NCBI GenBank assembly: GCA_910583525.1
Contig: CAJTXL010000012.1
Span: 16,811-80,810, forward strand
Direction of reading: 5' to 3'
Source: an uncultured Muribaculaceae bacterium
Lineage (GTDB): Bacteria; Bacteroidota; Bacteroidia; Bacteroidales; Muribaculaceae
Length of the DNA: 64,000 nt
Part shown: positions 28,160-37,674 of the stretch, one piece after another
How positions within the stretch are numbered: position 1 is the first letter of the stretch
Layout: every line of letters begins with the position of its first letter
Notes under the pieces: model-generated
What the model saw: only the letters and a program-made list of their open reading frames with translations
Databases searched by the model: none
What the model was told of the DNA's origin: nothing
Position numbers and translations under genes: made by a program

Positions 28160-29280
28160 AGTTTGCGGATATCCCCGGACACGACGATGTCAAGAAACGG
28201 CTTCGCGAAATGGCCGACAGCGGCCGCATTCCGCACGCCCTGCTGCTCGAGGGGCCGGCAGGCGCTGGAAAATTCGCCCTCGCGAGGGCTTTTGCGCAAT
28301 ATATCCACTGCACCGCACGCACTCCCGAAGGCGACAGCTGCGGCAAATGCCCCTCGTGCCTGCAGCATCAGGCTTTCAACCACATCGATACGGTCTATTC
28401 TTTTCCTGTCGTAAAAAAGAACAGCAAGCCGACAATCTCCGACGACTATGCCGACGTATTCAGGGAGTTCATGGGCAAATACCCGTATATGGATTTCGAC
28501 CGTTGGCTCGAAGCCCTCGACAACATAAACGCGCAGCCGCAAATATTTGTCGAAGAGGGCAACGAACTTCTGCGACGCCTTACATTCATGGCGCGGCAGG
28601 CGCGTTTCAAGGTTGTGCTCCTGTGGTTGCCCGAGCGTATGAAAGAGGAGACGGCAAACAAGCTCCTCAAGCTCGTCGAAGAACCGTTCGGCGACACCAT
28701 ATTCCTGATGGTGAGCAACAACGCCCGTCGTATACTGCCCACCATATATTCGCGCACACAACGTGTCAACGTGCGCCGCTACGACGATGACGAGCTTGCA
28801 TCCATACTTATGGCCCGTGGCTTCGACTTCGAGATGGCACGCGATGCCGCACGCATAGCCGAAGGCAACGTAAACGAAGCCCTCAAGCTTGCCGACGTCT
28901 CGAAAGAGCGCATGCAGTATTTCGACCTCTTCGTAGAGCTTATGCGCAAGGCATATGCACGTAAGGTGGGCGACCTGCGTGTGTGGAGTCAGACTGTGGC
29001 TGCTCTCGGCCGAGAACCTGTTATGCAGTTCATCGACTACTGCACCCGGCTCATACGTGAAAGCTTTCTTCTGCATCTCGGCAATACGCCGCTGCTGACA
29101 ATGAATGCTGCCGAAAGCGCGTTCACCGCAAAATTCTTTCCGTTCATAAACGAACGTAATGTCGAAGACATGGCCGCGTTATTCGATGCGGCAAGGCGCG
29201 ACATCGCCGGAAACGCCAATGCCAAAATAATCTTCTTCGACCTTGCCGTAAGGGTCATAATACTCATTCGTCGCCGATGA
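28156..29280 (+). CDS. holB: DNA polymerase III subunit delta'
   Basis: A 374-residue clamp-loader subunit. ATG 28156 overlaps the mlaF stop; a longer upstream frame is only antiphase mlaF sequence. The P-loop GPAGAGKF (33-40) lacks the final S/T, consistent with delta' not hydrolysing ATP. Cysteines in CGKCPSC fit the zinc site of the family. An AAA+ core (LLKLVEEP near 175, SRTQRV near 205) and a helical C-terminal collar follow. The next gene starts at the stop with a 4-bp overlap. Confidence 0.9.
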   Translation: MKFADIPGHDDVKKRLREMADSGRIPHALLLEGPAGAGKFALARAFAQYIHCTARTPEGDSCGKCPSCLQHQAFNHIDTVYSFPVVKKNSKPTISDDYADVFREFMGKYPYMDFDRWLEALDNINAQPQIFVEEGNELLRRLTFMARQARFKVVLLWLPERMKEETANKLLKLVEEPFGDTIFLMVSNNARRILPTIYSRTQRVNVRRYDDDELASILMARGFDFEMARDAARIAEGNVNEALKLADVSKERMQYFDLFVELMRKAYARKVGDLRVWSQTVAALGREPVMQFIDYCTRLIRESFLLHLGNTPLLTMNAAESAFTAKFFPFINERNVEDMAALFDAARRDIAGNANAKIIFFDLAVRVIILIRRR

Positions 29281-32276
29281 GAGCTACGGAAGCACCTAAC
29301 TTCCTGCAATCGGTGGCGGCATACTATGCCGAAGGGGCCGACGGGCGTCCCGGTCCCGACGAGATAGTGTACGTCCTGCCGAACAAGCGCAGCGCAATGT
29401 TTCTCAAAAAATATGTGCGCGAGTGCGTCGACGGGGTTGCCATGATGCCGCGCTTCATGACTATGCGCAACTTCGTCAGCCTGTTTTCGCCGTATCCCGA
29501 GGCCTCGCAGCGCGAACTGCTGTTTGTTCTGTATGAGGCTTATCGCCGCACCATGCACGCGCATGGCCGCGAAGATGCGATAAGGGAGTTCGACTCCTTT
29601 ATATTTTGGGGCGACATGATGCTGTCTGATTTCGACGACATCGACCGTTCGCTCGTAAATGCCGACGACCTTTTCAAAAATCTGCGCGACATAAAGGAGA
29701 TACAGGCCGATTATCTCGACGAAGACCAGAAAGAAGTAATACGCCGTGTGTGGGGCGAGAGCCGCATGACAGCCGATGTCGACCGTTTTTGGATGCATGT
29801 CGGCGATGCCGGAGCAGATGGTGAGGCTTTGGCGTCGAAATTCGTCTACCTTTGGGAAATATTGGCCGACGTCTACAGGCAATACCACCGTCTGCTTGCC
29901 GAGCGTCGGCTGTCATCACCCGGTGCGCAGTACCGAAACGCCCTCGAAGCTGTCCGCAATATGGAAGCCTATGACATCGCTGCCGGAACGCACTATGTGT
30001 TCGTAGGCTTCAATGACCTGTCGACTTCCGAAACGCTTATTTTTGAACGCCTGCGTAAACTTGGTGTGGCATCGTTCTTTTGGGATACCGCTCCCTTGGC
30101 TCTCTCCGAAGGCGCTACGGTGGATGCAAGGCCGAAACCTTTGCAGCGCCTGACCGAACTTGTGCGCAGTTTCCCTATGCCCGACGGATATGAAGTGCCG
30201 CAGCCGGCCTCGGTGCCGGACATTCGGGTGTTGGCAGTTCCGTCGAATATCGGTCAGGCAAAAGCCGCCGGGCGTATCCTTTCAAAATGGACTGCCGAAG
30301 GCCTTGTCGATACCGCCAACCCTCTCAACACGGCTGTCGTGCTCCCCGACCAGGGGCTTTTGCTTCCGACGCTCCTCTCGATACCCGAAGACATTGCGGC
30401 GGTAAACATATCTATGGGCATGTCGTACCGCTCAACGACATTCGCATCCCTCTTTCATTCCATCATCAGCATGCAGCTTAGGGCGCGGCAGATACATGGC
30501 GAGACGCATTTTTTCTACGAGGACGTCTGTGCCGTTTTGTCGCATCCGCACATTAGGCAGGTCGCTGCTGACGAGGCCGATGCCGTTTTGCGCAAAATCG
30601 ACAGCGATAAAATGTACAACATTCCGGATCGAGGTCTTCTCGAAGATGCACCCGGTCTTAGTGCGCTCTTTGTTCCTGTCCGCGACCTTGGCAGCGTGGC
30701 CGATGTCGCCGCTTACCTGCTGTCGCTCTTCGATTGGCTCGCCGGAAGGCTCGATGCTGTGGCCGACGGCCGCAATGTGCACAATTTTGAAGTCGGGGCA
30801 ATAAGATATTTCCGTGAGGAGGTCGAGAAACTTGCCGAATTGTCCGAAACATACGGGGTATCAATGTCGGAGCGCACGTTCTTGCATCTGTTCGAGCGTA
30901 TCTTCAGCGCGCGCGGACTTACCGTCAACGGTACGCCTCTCAAGGGCTTGCAGATACTTGGTGTGCTTGAGACAAGGGCGCTCGATTTCGACAACGTAAT
31001 CATACTGTCGATGAACGAGCGCGTGTTCCCTCGCAGGCAGTATACGCGCACTATGATACCGAACAGCCTGCGCAGCGGTTTCGGACTACCCGACTTTGAT
31101 AGCCTCGAATGGACTTACGCATACTGCTTCTACCGTCTGATGGCACGGGCCAAAAACGTCACCTTGTTCTACGACTCGCGTGCCGACGGGCAGGGCTACG
31201 GCGAAGTGTCGCGCTATATTTCGCAGATGCGCTATCTTATGCCTTCGCTCAATGTTGAGATGTCTTCGGTGAGCTACATGTCGCAGGCATGTTCCCGTAG
31301 CGGCATTGTGCTTAAAAAAACGCCTGAAGTCATGCGGCAGCTCGACATGTTCCGTGCCGGTGGCCCTCTGAGGCTGTCGGCTTCGGCGCTTAAAACATAC
31401 AAGGCATGCCCTATGAGGTTCTACCTTGAATATGTGCGGCGCATGCGTGCCGACGAAGAACTTGTCGACTACACTACCAGTTCGCAGTTCGGCACGGCAG
31501 TGCATAATGCCGTGCAGGCCGTATATGCCGCCCACAAAGGCGCCCTTGTGACGGCCGATGTCATCGACCGCTGGCTTGACCCTGCGAACGGCATCATTGA
31601 AGGGGCTGCCAGGCAGAGCTACATAAGCGAGCGCTACCCCAAGGTGGAGAATTACGAGGCTTTCAGCCTCAATTTCGAGGGCGATATGGCATGCGGCATC
31701 ATAGCGTCAATCACAAGAGCCAACCTCAAAGCCGAACGCGACTTCTATTGCCGCGACGGCGCATCTTTCACATTCGTCGAGAATGAGGCAAAGACGTCTT
31801 CGGTGTGGAAAATCGACGATGGACTCGAAGTGAACTTCTACATGTCAATCGACCGTGTCGACCGCATCGACGGCTCCAAATTGCGCTTTATCGATTTCAA
31901 AACAGGTGCCGACGAGACTGCCGCAGGCGGTGTCGATGTCCTGTTCAAGCGTGAGCAGTCAGAAAAAGACGGCATATTCCAACTTTTCACATATTGCGAG
32001 GCTTATCTCGACATGGTCGATGCCGACGTCGACATCCAGCCCGTGCTTCACTCCATGCGCAGGCTTTCGGCCGGCGAAAGCCTCGTGCCGCTCACGGTAA
32101 GCCGAAAACCCGTAGACTCCTATCTTGCCTACCGCGACGAGTTCAGACCGCTTCTGAAGTCATTCATAAAAGAGATTTTCGACCCCGAGGTCGATTTCAG
32201 CCAATGCGAAAAGAGCGATGCCTGCCGCTTCTGCAATTTCCGTACCCTCTGCGGCAGAGTATCAAACAGCTATTGA
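29277..32276 (+). CDS. AddB-like PD-(D/E)XK nuclease/helicase-fold protein
   Basis: A 999-residue protein of the AddB type involved in double-strand-break end processing. The N-terminal helicase-like half has no Walker A lysine (VLPNKRSAMFL takes its place), as expected for an inactivated helicase fold. The C-terminal nuclease domain (about 695-999) shows D859 and the FIDFK motif (D873, K875). Cysteines C711, C983, C986 and C992 follow the C...C-x2-C-x5-C pattern of the AddB iron-sulfur staple. The AddA helicase partner, often adjacent in Bacteroidota, is not here; hemW follows 3 bp downstream. Family assignment is strong. Confidence 0.87.
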   Translation: MRATEAPNFLQSVAAYYAEGADGRPGPDEIVYVLPNKRSAMFLKKYVRECVDGVAMMPRFMTMRNFVSLFSPYPEASQRELLFVLYEAYRRTMHAHGREDAIREFDSFIFWGDMMLSDFDDIDRSLVNADDLFKNLRDIKEIQADYLDEDQKEVIRRVWGESRMTADVDRFWMHVGDAGADGEALASKFVYLWEILADVYRQYHRLLAERRLSSPGAQYRNALEAVRNMEAYDIAAGTHYVFVGFNDLSTSETLIFERLRKLGVASFFWDTAPLALSEGATVDARPKPLQRLTELVRSFPMPDGYEVPQPASVPDIRVLAVPSNIGQAKAAGRILSKWTAEGLVDTANPLNTAVVLPDQGLLLPTLLSIPEDIAAVNISMGMSYRSTTFASLFHSIISMQLRARQIHGETHFFYEDVCAVLSHPHIRQVAADEADAVLRKIDSDKMYNIPDRGLLEDAPGLSALFVPVRDLGSVADVAAYLLSLFDWLAGRLDAVADGRNVHNFEVGAIRYFREEVEKLAELSETYGVSMSERTFLHLFERIFSARGLTVNGTPLKGLQILGVLETRALDFDNVIILSMNERVFPRRQYTRTMIPNSLRSGFGLPDFDSLEWTYAYCFYRLMARAKNVTLFYDSRADGQGYGEVSRYISQMRYLMPSLNVEMSSVSYMSQACSRSGIVLKKTPEVMRQLDMFRAGGPLRLSASALKTYKACPMRFYLEYVRRMRADEELVDYTTSSQFGTAVHNAVQAVYAAHKGALVTADVIDRWLDPANGIIEGAARQSYISERYPKVENYEAFSLNFEGDMACGIIASITRANLKAERDFYCRDGASFTFVENEAKTSSVWKIDDGLEVNFYMSIDRVDRIDGSKLRFIDFKTGADETAAGGVDVLFKREQSEKDGIFQLFTYCEAYLDMVDADVDIQPVLHSMRRLSAGESLVPLTVSRKPVDSYLAYRDEFRPLLKSFIKEIFDPEVDFSQCEKSDACRFCNFRTLCGRVSNSY

Positions 32277-32279
32277 GCC

Positions 32280-33374
32280 ATGGCCGGAATATACGTCCAC
32301 ATACCATTCTGCCACTCCAAATGTGCCTATTGCGACTTCTACTCTATGGCCGACAGCCGTCGCATGCCAGGCTTTGCCGATGCGCTGGCTCGTGAATGGC
32401 ATGCACGGCGCGGTCAACTCGGCGACTCCGCCGTGCGCACCATTTATTTCGGAGGAGGAACCCCGTCGATGCTCCCTGCCGACATGTTCGCTGGCATCGC
32501 CGCCCTGTTCCCTAAGGAAAACGTAGAGGAATTCACCGTCGAAGCTAATCCCGAAGATATAGAGCCTGCATTGGTCGAGACATGGCTGCAGGCCGGCGTA
32601 AACCGCGTCAGCATCGGCGTACAGTCGCTCGTCGACAGCGAATTGGAGGCCGTCGGACGTCGGCACTCCGCCGCTGATGCCGTAAATGCCATAAGATGCC
32701 TGCATGATTGTGGCGTAGAAAATGTCAGTGCCGACCTTATATACGGCTTACCCGGTCAGACACTCGACACATGGCGCCGCTCGGTAGAAGGCTTGCTATC
32801 GACGGGCATCGCGCATCTTTCGGCATATTGCCTGAGCTATGAACCCGGCACGCGCCTCTATGCCAAACTTCAGAAAGGCCTTTTGGAAGAAGCCGATGAC
32901 GAACTCGTCGAGCAGTACTTCTTCACCCTGTGCTCCCTTGCTGCCGAAGCCTCGATGGAACACTACGAAATATCGAATTTCGCCCTTGAAGGATGCTATT
33001 CGAGGCACAACTCCGCCTATTGGGACGGCACTCCATACCTTGGCCTCGGCCCCGGAGCGCACAGCCTCTGCGCCGACGGCGTGCGCCGCTATGTGCCATC
33101 CGACCTGCGCGCCTACTTGCTCGCGCCCGAAACCGTCGCCGTCATCGATAAAGAAAACGAAGAAGACCGCATCAACGACCTGCTCCTTATGCGCCTGCGC
33201 ACAAAAGTCGGCCTCTCAATCGCCTTACTGCCCGAAAAATACCGCCGAGGCATACTTGCAAGAGCCGCCCGATGGCTCAAAAGCGGCCACCTCATAGCCG
33301 AAGGCACCGTGCTCCGCATCCCCGAAGACCGCTGGCTCACATCCGATGCTGTAATCCGCGACCTCTTCGTCTGA
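32280..33374 (+). CDS. hemW: HemW-family radical SAM protein
   Basis: A 364-residue radical SAM protein. The cluster-binding motif is C11, C15, C18 (PFCHSKCAYCDF), followed by YFGGGTPS and later GLPGQT, typical of HemW, a heme-handling protein once annotated as oxygen-independent coproporphyrinogen oxidase. The C-terminal HemW domain is complete. It is the last gene of the plus-strand run and converges on the Fic gene with only 11 bp between the two stops and no terminator seen. Confidence 0.92.
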   Translation: MAGIYVHIPFCHSKCAYCDFYSMADSRRMPGFADALAREWHARRGQLGDSAVRTIYFGGGTPSMLPADMFAGIAALFPKENVEEFTVEANPEDIEPALVETWLQAGVNRVSIGVQSLVDSELEAVGRRHSAADAVNAIRCLHDCGVENVSADLIYGLPGQTLDTWRRSVEGLLSTGIAHLSAYCLSYEPGTRLYAKLQKGLLEEADDELVEQYFFTLCSLAAEASMEHYEISNFALEGCYSRHNSAYWDGTPYLGLGPGAHSLCADGVRRYVPSDLRAYLLAPETVAVIDKENEEDRINDLLLMRLRTKVGLSIALLPEKYRRGILARAARWLKSGHLIAEGTVLRIPEDRWLTSDAVIRDLFV

Positions 33375-33385
33375 AACAACAATGC

Positions 33386-34444
33386 TCAAAAGTCTTGAAT
33401 TGATATTTCCCACCATCCGTTTCTGCGCCCGTTTCTGCGGATGATGATGCCGCGTTCTGCAAGGGAAGACGTGATTCGTTTTATGGTGGCGGTTGATTTC
33501 TTTATTCTTTCTGCCAACTCCGTCTGAGTGATTTTAGGATTGGTCGCCATCAATCGTAGAACGGATAACTCTTCCAAAGAGCATTTTAAAGTATCAAACT
33601 GATACTTTGGGGCAGATTTGGTGATACTTTGAATTTTCGGAGCATCGGCACTTGCAAGCATCGAGCGGTTGCTGAGTTCGTTTGCCTCTCCGAGAATCAC
33701 ATTGCGAAGGAACAGTTCGACAAACTCCGTTGTCGGCAGGATATTCAACCCCTTATAGGATGCTCGGACGAGGGCGTTGCGGAAATACCATGAATGACGC
33801 TTGAACATCTCGTTTGAAGCCTTTATGCCCATCGAGCGGAGATACTTTATCAGAAAAACAGCCGTAGTACGTGTATTTCCCTCTCTGAAAGGATGTATCT
33901 GCCAAAGGTCGGCAATGAAACGAGAAAGGTGTTGTATCGTTTCACTGATTTGCAGTCCCGTATAATCGAATTGCTTCTCTTTGTCAAGGTCATACTCAAT
34001 TGCTTCGCGAAGATTAAAGGCCGGTTGATAGCTGACCGATGCCTCTCCCCCTAACACCCATTCTTTCTTAGAAATATCCACGTCGCGAATTTTGCCGGCA
34101 AACTTAAAAATGCCGTCAAATATGCGTTTATGAAGTGTGGTGAGGCCGACAAAAGAAAAAGCAAACGACGGCTCATTGATGATTTTAGCGATATTACTAC
34201 TTGCCACATCGGCCTCCTCGTCAACGGCATCATGAGCCGATTTGGTTTGATAATACTGCTTGATAAGAGCTCGCACCTCATCTATGCTAACATCGCCCTC
34301 GATATGTCGGCGCGCAGTTTCGACAAGATACGGCGATACTTTCAGCCCATCGACATCCTGTAGCCCGATGGCCGTCTGCCAAGCGTCAGCTTTTTCTCGC
34401 TGCCCCGGCTCCCCATGCACTATATATTCGTCAAATTCGCTCAT
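33386..34444 (-). CDS. Fic-family protein with VbhA-like N-terminus and C-terminal winged helix
   Basis: A 352-residue protein. Residues about 15-65 (REKADAWQTAIGLQDVDGL onward) resemble the VbhA-type antitoxin segment found fused to some Fic proteins. The Fic core carries HPFREGNTRTTA (184-195) with catalytic H184; compared with HxFx(D/E)GN(G/K)RxxR the last arginine is replaced by A195. Residues about 285-350 form a winged helix (ITQTELAERIKKS). Fic enzymes transfer AMP or related groups onto proteins. It lies 10 bp downstream of the AbiH gene on the same strand, so the two should be cotranscribed. The target is unknown. Regulator, toxin and defence effector are all possible. Confidence 0.9.
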   Translation of the reverse strand: MSEFDEYIVHGEPGQREKADAWQTAIGLQDVDGLKVSPYLVETARRHIEGDVSIDEVRALIKQYYQTKSAHDAVDEEADVASSNIAKIINEPSFAFSFVGLTTLHKRIFDGIFKFAGKIRDVDISKKEWVLGGEASVSYQPAFNLREAIEYDLDKEKQFDYTGLQISETIQHLSRFIADLWQIHPFREGNTRTTAVFLIKYLRSMGIKASNEMFKRHSWYFRNALVRASYKGLNILPTTEFVELFLRNVILGEANELSNRSMLASADAPKIQSITKSAPKYQFDTLKCSLEELSVLRLMATNPKITQTELAERIKKSTATIKRITSSLAERGIIIRRNGRRNGWWEISIQDF

Positions 34445-34454
34445 GTAGCACTAT

Positions 34455-35462
34455 CTAATTCGTTGCTTTTTCATCAACCCCGTATTTGAACATAGTTTTA
34501 CAACAAGAGACATAAATTCTTCCTCTTATATCTTCGTTCGATATATCATCTATTCCTAATTTTGGTAACAAATTATCTTTTATGCTATCAACTTGTTCCT
34601 GAAATTCAGGTGCATTATTATTGCGTAACTCAAATCCCTCATGATAAAAATACAGAAGAATTGCGCTTGATGATAATAGCCTTTTTCCAATGGCATTCCA
34701 CCATGTTTGGTCTGAAATTCCAATTGACATTCCAAAAATACAGATAAAGTCTGCTGTATTTATCCATCTAAGACATTTCAGGTGATGCTCTTCTCCGCAT
34801 AAGTCATTAAACGTCGGCTTTACAAACCTATAACAAATATTTTGAGATGAAGACAGATTTTCATTACATATTTGTGAAGGATTGTCTAAACCTAAAGCCA
34901 TTCTTCCTTTATCGGGATTACAATAGCCATGGATATGCTCAATATCGCGTAAATGACTGTAGTTCCCGTTCCCGAATGAATAAACGGTTGTTTGTTCCCC
35001 TTTATAACCTATTAATCTCTCTAATGTCTCTGTATAGTTAAATGATATGATATATAAATCTCTATTTTGATTCGTCTTTAGAATCCCGTTTTCTATTTTT
35101 CTGCGTTGATTAAATCTTAGGGATTTTATAGGGTAAAATAGTTCGGCTAAGATTTGTTTTGAACTATCTTTAGGAGCGATATATCTTGAATCCTCAGAGC
35201 AAATATATGTTTGCAGATGTTCCAAGAGGTCCTTATGTATTAATATCGCATCCTCCTTTTTAGTGATATTCTTTAAATATTTGCCCAAAGCCTTCTCCAA
35301 GTCAGCCCAAGTATCATAGTTCGAACCGATTTCCGATTTAAGCTGATTAATTACCGAAGAGGTGGATTTCTGCTCCATATAGTAGTTATAGAAACTTTTG
35401 TAGTCCGTGTTGAGTCCTAAGTTTCTATCAAACCCATTGCCAAATAAATATACGATGTTCAT
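34455..35462 (-). CDS. AbiH-family abortive infection protein
   Basis: A 335-residue protein with the AbiH signature: FGNGFDRNLGLNTDYKSF at the N-terminus, then SFNYTETL (140-147), EHIHG (175-179) and IFGMSIGISDQTWW (242-255). The order of these blocks resembles SIR2-like NAD-binding folds of other defence proteins, so an NAD-directed activity is conceivable (inference). AbiH proteins block phage growth in lactococci. The gene is visibly A+T richer than its neighbours and has a canonical promoter, both pointing to horizontal acquisition. Fic follows 10 bp downstream. Confidence 0.87.
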   Translation of the reverse strand: MNIVYLFGNGFDRNLGLNTDYKSFYNYYMEQKSTSSVINQLKSEIGSNYDTWADLEKALGKYLKNITKKEDAILIHKDLLEHLQTYICSEDSRYIAPKDSSKQILAELFYPIKSLRFNQRRKIENGILKTNQNRDLYIISFNYTETLERLIGYKGEQTTVYSFGNGNYSHLRDIEHIHGYCNPDKGRMALGLDNPSQICNENLSSSQNICYRFVKPTFNDLCGEEHHLKCLRWINTADFICIFGMSIGISDQTWWNAIGKRLLSSSAILLYFYHEGFELRNNNAPEFQEQVDSIKDNLLPKLGIDDISNEDIRGRIYVSCCKTMFKYGVDEKATN

Positions 35463-35593
35463 ATGATTCTGAGCTTTTAAGAATGTACTACCTGTCTGTG
35501 CGTTTCTGTTCGACTAAAACTATTATTTGCCTCTTTATGCGTTCAATTATAGGACTAATATTGCATATTGTGATAATACATAGAGCTTATTAG

Positions 35594-35623
35594 CAAAGGT
35601 AGTCATTTATCCCGACATGGCAA
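35594..35623 (-). promoter_or_regulatory. Canonical promoter of the AbiH-Fic operon
   Basis: On the minus strand: TTG (35623-35621), exactly 19 bp, then TACCTTTG (35601-35594). Transcription should start near 35587, leaving a leader of about 125 nt before AbiH. The leader is A+T rich with no obvious structure. Confidence 0.75.
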
Positions 35624-35683
35624 TGAAATGTGTCGCTAAATTTCTGTAGTGTGCGAGCGTGCACCGCAAGCTCTCTCGGTCGC

Positions 35684-37672
35684 TCATCTCTTCTCGCTCA
35701 CGCCAACGCCGCTTATCAGGATTTTCCCGGATGGCGTACGGTCGAACCTGAATTTAATCGCTATAGGCTTGCTGTCAAAATTGTCGGGGAAGGGAATGTT
35801 GACGGTTTGGCCTATCATGGGGTAGGACGTTGTCGGCCGTGCAATATGTATTTTGTCGATTTTGTTGAACTTCACGTCAAGGCGTGGCGGCAGAACGTAG
35901 AAATCGCTCAGCGCGACGGCTTTCTCTGTCCCGTCGGCCGATACGAAGGCTATTGTGAAATCGCAGTTTCCCAGCGAAAGGGTTGTCACGTCAAAGGTCA
36001 GGCAACTCTTTGGCGGTATTGCCGTGGCAGGCCGCGAAGACAGGTCGATGCTGTACGCCGTATCGCCCGGCCACTCAATTGCTATGCTGTCGGTGTTCCC
36101 AATCTCTATAAAACGGGAATCGCGGAACGAAGACAGCCTGTAGTCAGGCGGCAGTAACGTGTGCAGCCATCGGTTGTCGGCCAATGCTTTCGTCGAGATG
36201 GAATCGCCATTGAGCGAGGCGTTGAGGAAATGCGACACATAGAGCACGGTGGCGTCGCGCTGAGCCTGTGATGGCATCAATCCCTTTTGTTCGAGCAGAA
36301 AACTGTACGGCACCATCCAGTCTGTGCCCCATGCGGAGTTAAAGCCCGAATGGGTTGCAGAATAAAGATATTGCAGTGATTTGAAATGCTTTTTCCCGTC
36401 GGTAAATTTCACTCTGTCGTACACCGATTTTCCCTCTAAAGTGAATATGTCGGTGTCGCGTCCGCCAACGATAAGCAAATAATCCACGTTGTCTACGGCA
36501 TAATCTTTTCCATGGCGCTTTTTCTCGGCGGTAGGCGCAAGCTGTACTATGCCTTTTATGTGAAATCCGTCGCCGTTCATGTCCGCAGCCATGGCTACGG
36601 CTTCACCGCCACGTGAATGGCCGAGCAGGGCAATCCGCTGCATGTCGATACGTTTCCCGATATTGTTCTTCGCATCAGATGCCCATGTGCTTATTTCCGC
36701 AAGATGCTTTAGGATAAGCCGGGCACGGAGATGTATCTCCTTTGCATGGAAATCGCCGAATTGGCTGCGGTTGATGAAATTTTCGTCGATTAGAGCCACG
36801 GCATAGCCCCGTCGGGCGAGTTCGTTGCCAAGATATTCAAACCCGGCCTCCGAAGACTTCTGCATATAGCGGTTGCCATGTGCGACGAGCACCAAAGGCG
36901 CTTTCACCGTGGTGTCGGCAGGAAGATAAAGCACCCCGTTCAAAGGGTATGCCGAGGCGTCGAAGCCCCAATAGCGCTTTCGGGCAAAATCGTCGAGCCA
37001 ATTGTCTGATAGCCCGAACGCACTCGCATCGACCGATGGTACGATTATTAAAACCGAGTCGCGATAGCACGCTCTTCGGCGGTCTTCTCCGCTGCCGTAA
37101 TAGAATTTCTCCACACCATATAGCGGCGGAATTTCCTTCGGAACTTCGATGTTTTCCAGGTCTGTCGAAAAAGGCTGGCGCCCCCATGAAGAGTCCGGCT
37201 TCAATCCCGACCACGAACCTGGAGAAAAGAACCACAAGCATAAGAATACGTTTATCGTCAAGCATAGCCCCCACGTGGCAGGAAGAAGAACACGCCGGTA
37301 TGCAGACATGCCCGACAGGGCAATCGTGCCGCCCAAGACTCCTTCAATCAATATAAATCTTCGCCACGGAAAAGTCAGCGTCCATTCAAAATAAGGATAG
37401 TGTTCGGGGGCGAAGCATGCAATCAGCAGTGCAACGGCAAAATACCAAAACGCCGTGGCGCATATAGAGGCATTTCCGTTTGCTCTCCGTCGGCACAAGA
37501 ATACTATGCCGAAAAACGCGACGGTGACGAGCGGAAGCGCCCAAGAAAGCAAGTCAGAAGTTATATACGGGATGAAAAGAAGACCTAAAAAGATAAGCTC
37601 CGCCACGAGCATGGCAATGCCCATGGCGGCAACAGGTTTGCAGATAAATCTGATTTCAGGTCGGCATTTCAT
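35684..37672 (-). CDS. Membrane-anchored alpha/beta hydrolase
   Basis: A 662-residue protein. The first ~155 residues contain four or five hydrophobic segments, followed by an extracytoplasmic alpha/beta hydrolase domain. LVLVAHGNRY marks the oxyanion region and GHSRGGE the nucleophile elbow; a later ATHSGFNS supplies the likely catalytic histidine. A C-terminal ~150-residue beta-rich region follows. ATG 37672 is chosen over a TTG two codons upstream, which would overlap the rhuM stop. The gene begins 2 bp after rhuM. The substrate is unknown; similarity is to the platelet-activating-factor acetylhydrolase or dienelactone hydrolase type. Confidence 0.82.
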   Translation of the reverse strand: MKCRPEIRFICKPVAAMGIAMLVAELIFLGLLFIPYITSDLLSWALPLVTVAFFGIVFLCRRRANGNASICATAFWYFAVALLIACFAPEHYPYFEWTLTFPWRRFILIEGVLGGTIALSGMSAYRRVLLPATWGLCLTINVFLCLWFFSPGSWSGLKPDSSWGRQPFSTDLENIEVPKEIPPLYGVEKFYYGSGEDRRRACYRDSVLIIVPSVDASAFGLSDNWLDDFARKRYWGFDASAYPLNGVLYLPADTTVKAPLVLVAHGNRYMQKSSEAGFEYLGNELARRGYAVALIDENFINRSQFGDFHAKEIHLRARLILKHLAEISTWASDAKNNIGKRIDMQRIALLGHSRGGEAVAMAADMNGDGFHIKGIVQLAPTAEKKRHGKDYAVDNVDYLLIVGGRDTDIFTLEGKSVYDRVKFTDGKKHFKSLQYLYSATHSGFNSAWGTDWMVPYSFLLEQKGLMPSQAQRDATVLYVSHFLNASLNGDSISTKALADNRWLHTLLPPDYRLSSFRDSRFIEIGNTDSIAIEWPGDTAYSIDLSSRPATAIPPKSCLTFDVTTLSLGNCDFTIAFVSADGTEKAVALSDFYVLPPRLDVKFNKIDKIHIARPTTSYPMIGQTVNIPFPDNFDSKPIAIKFRFDRTPSGKILISGVGVSEKR

Positions 37673-37674
37673 AG

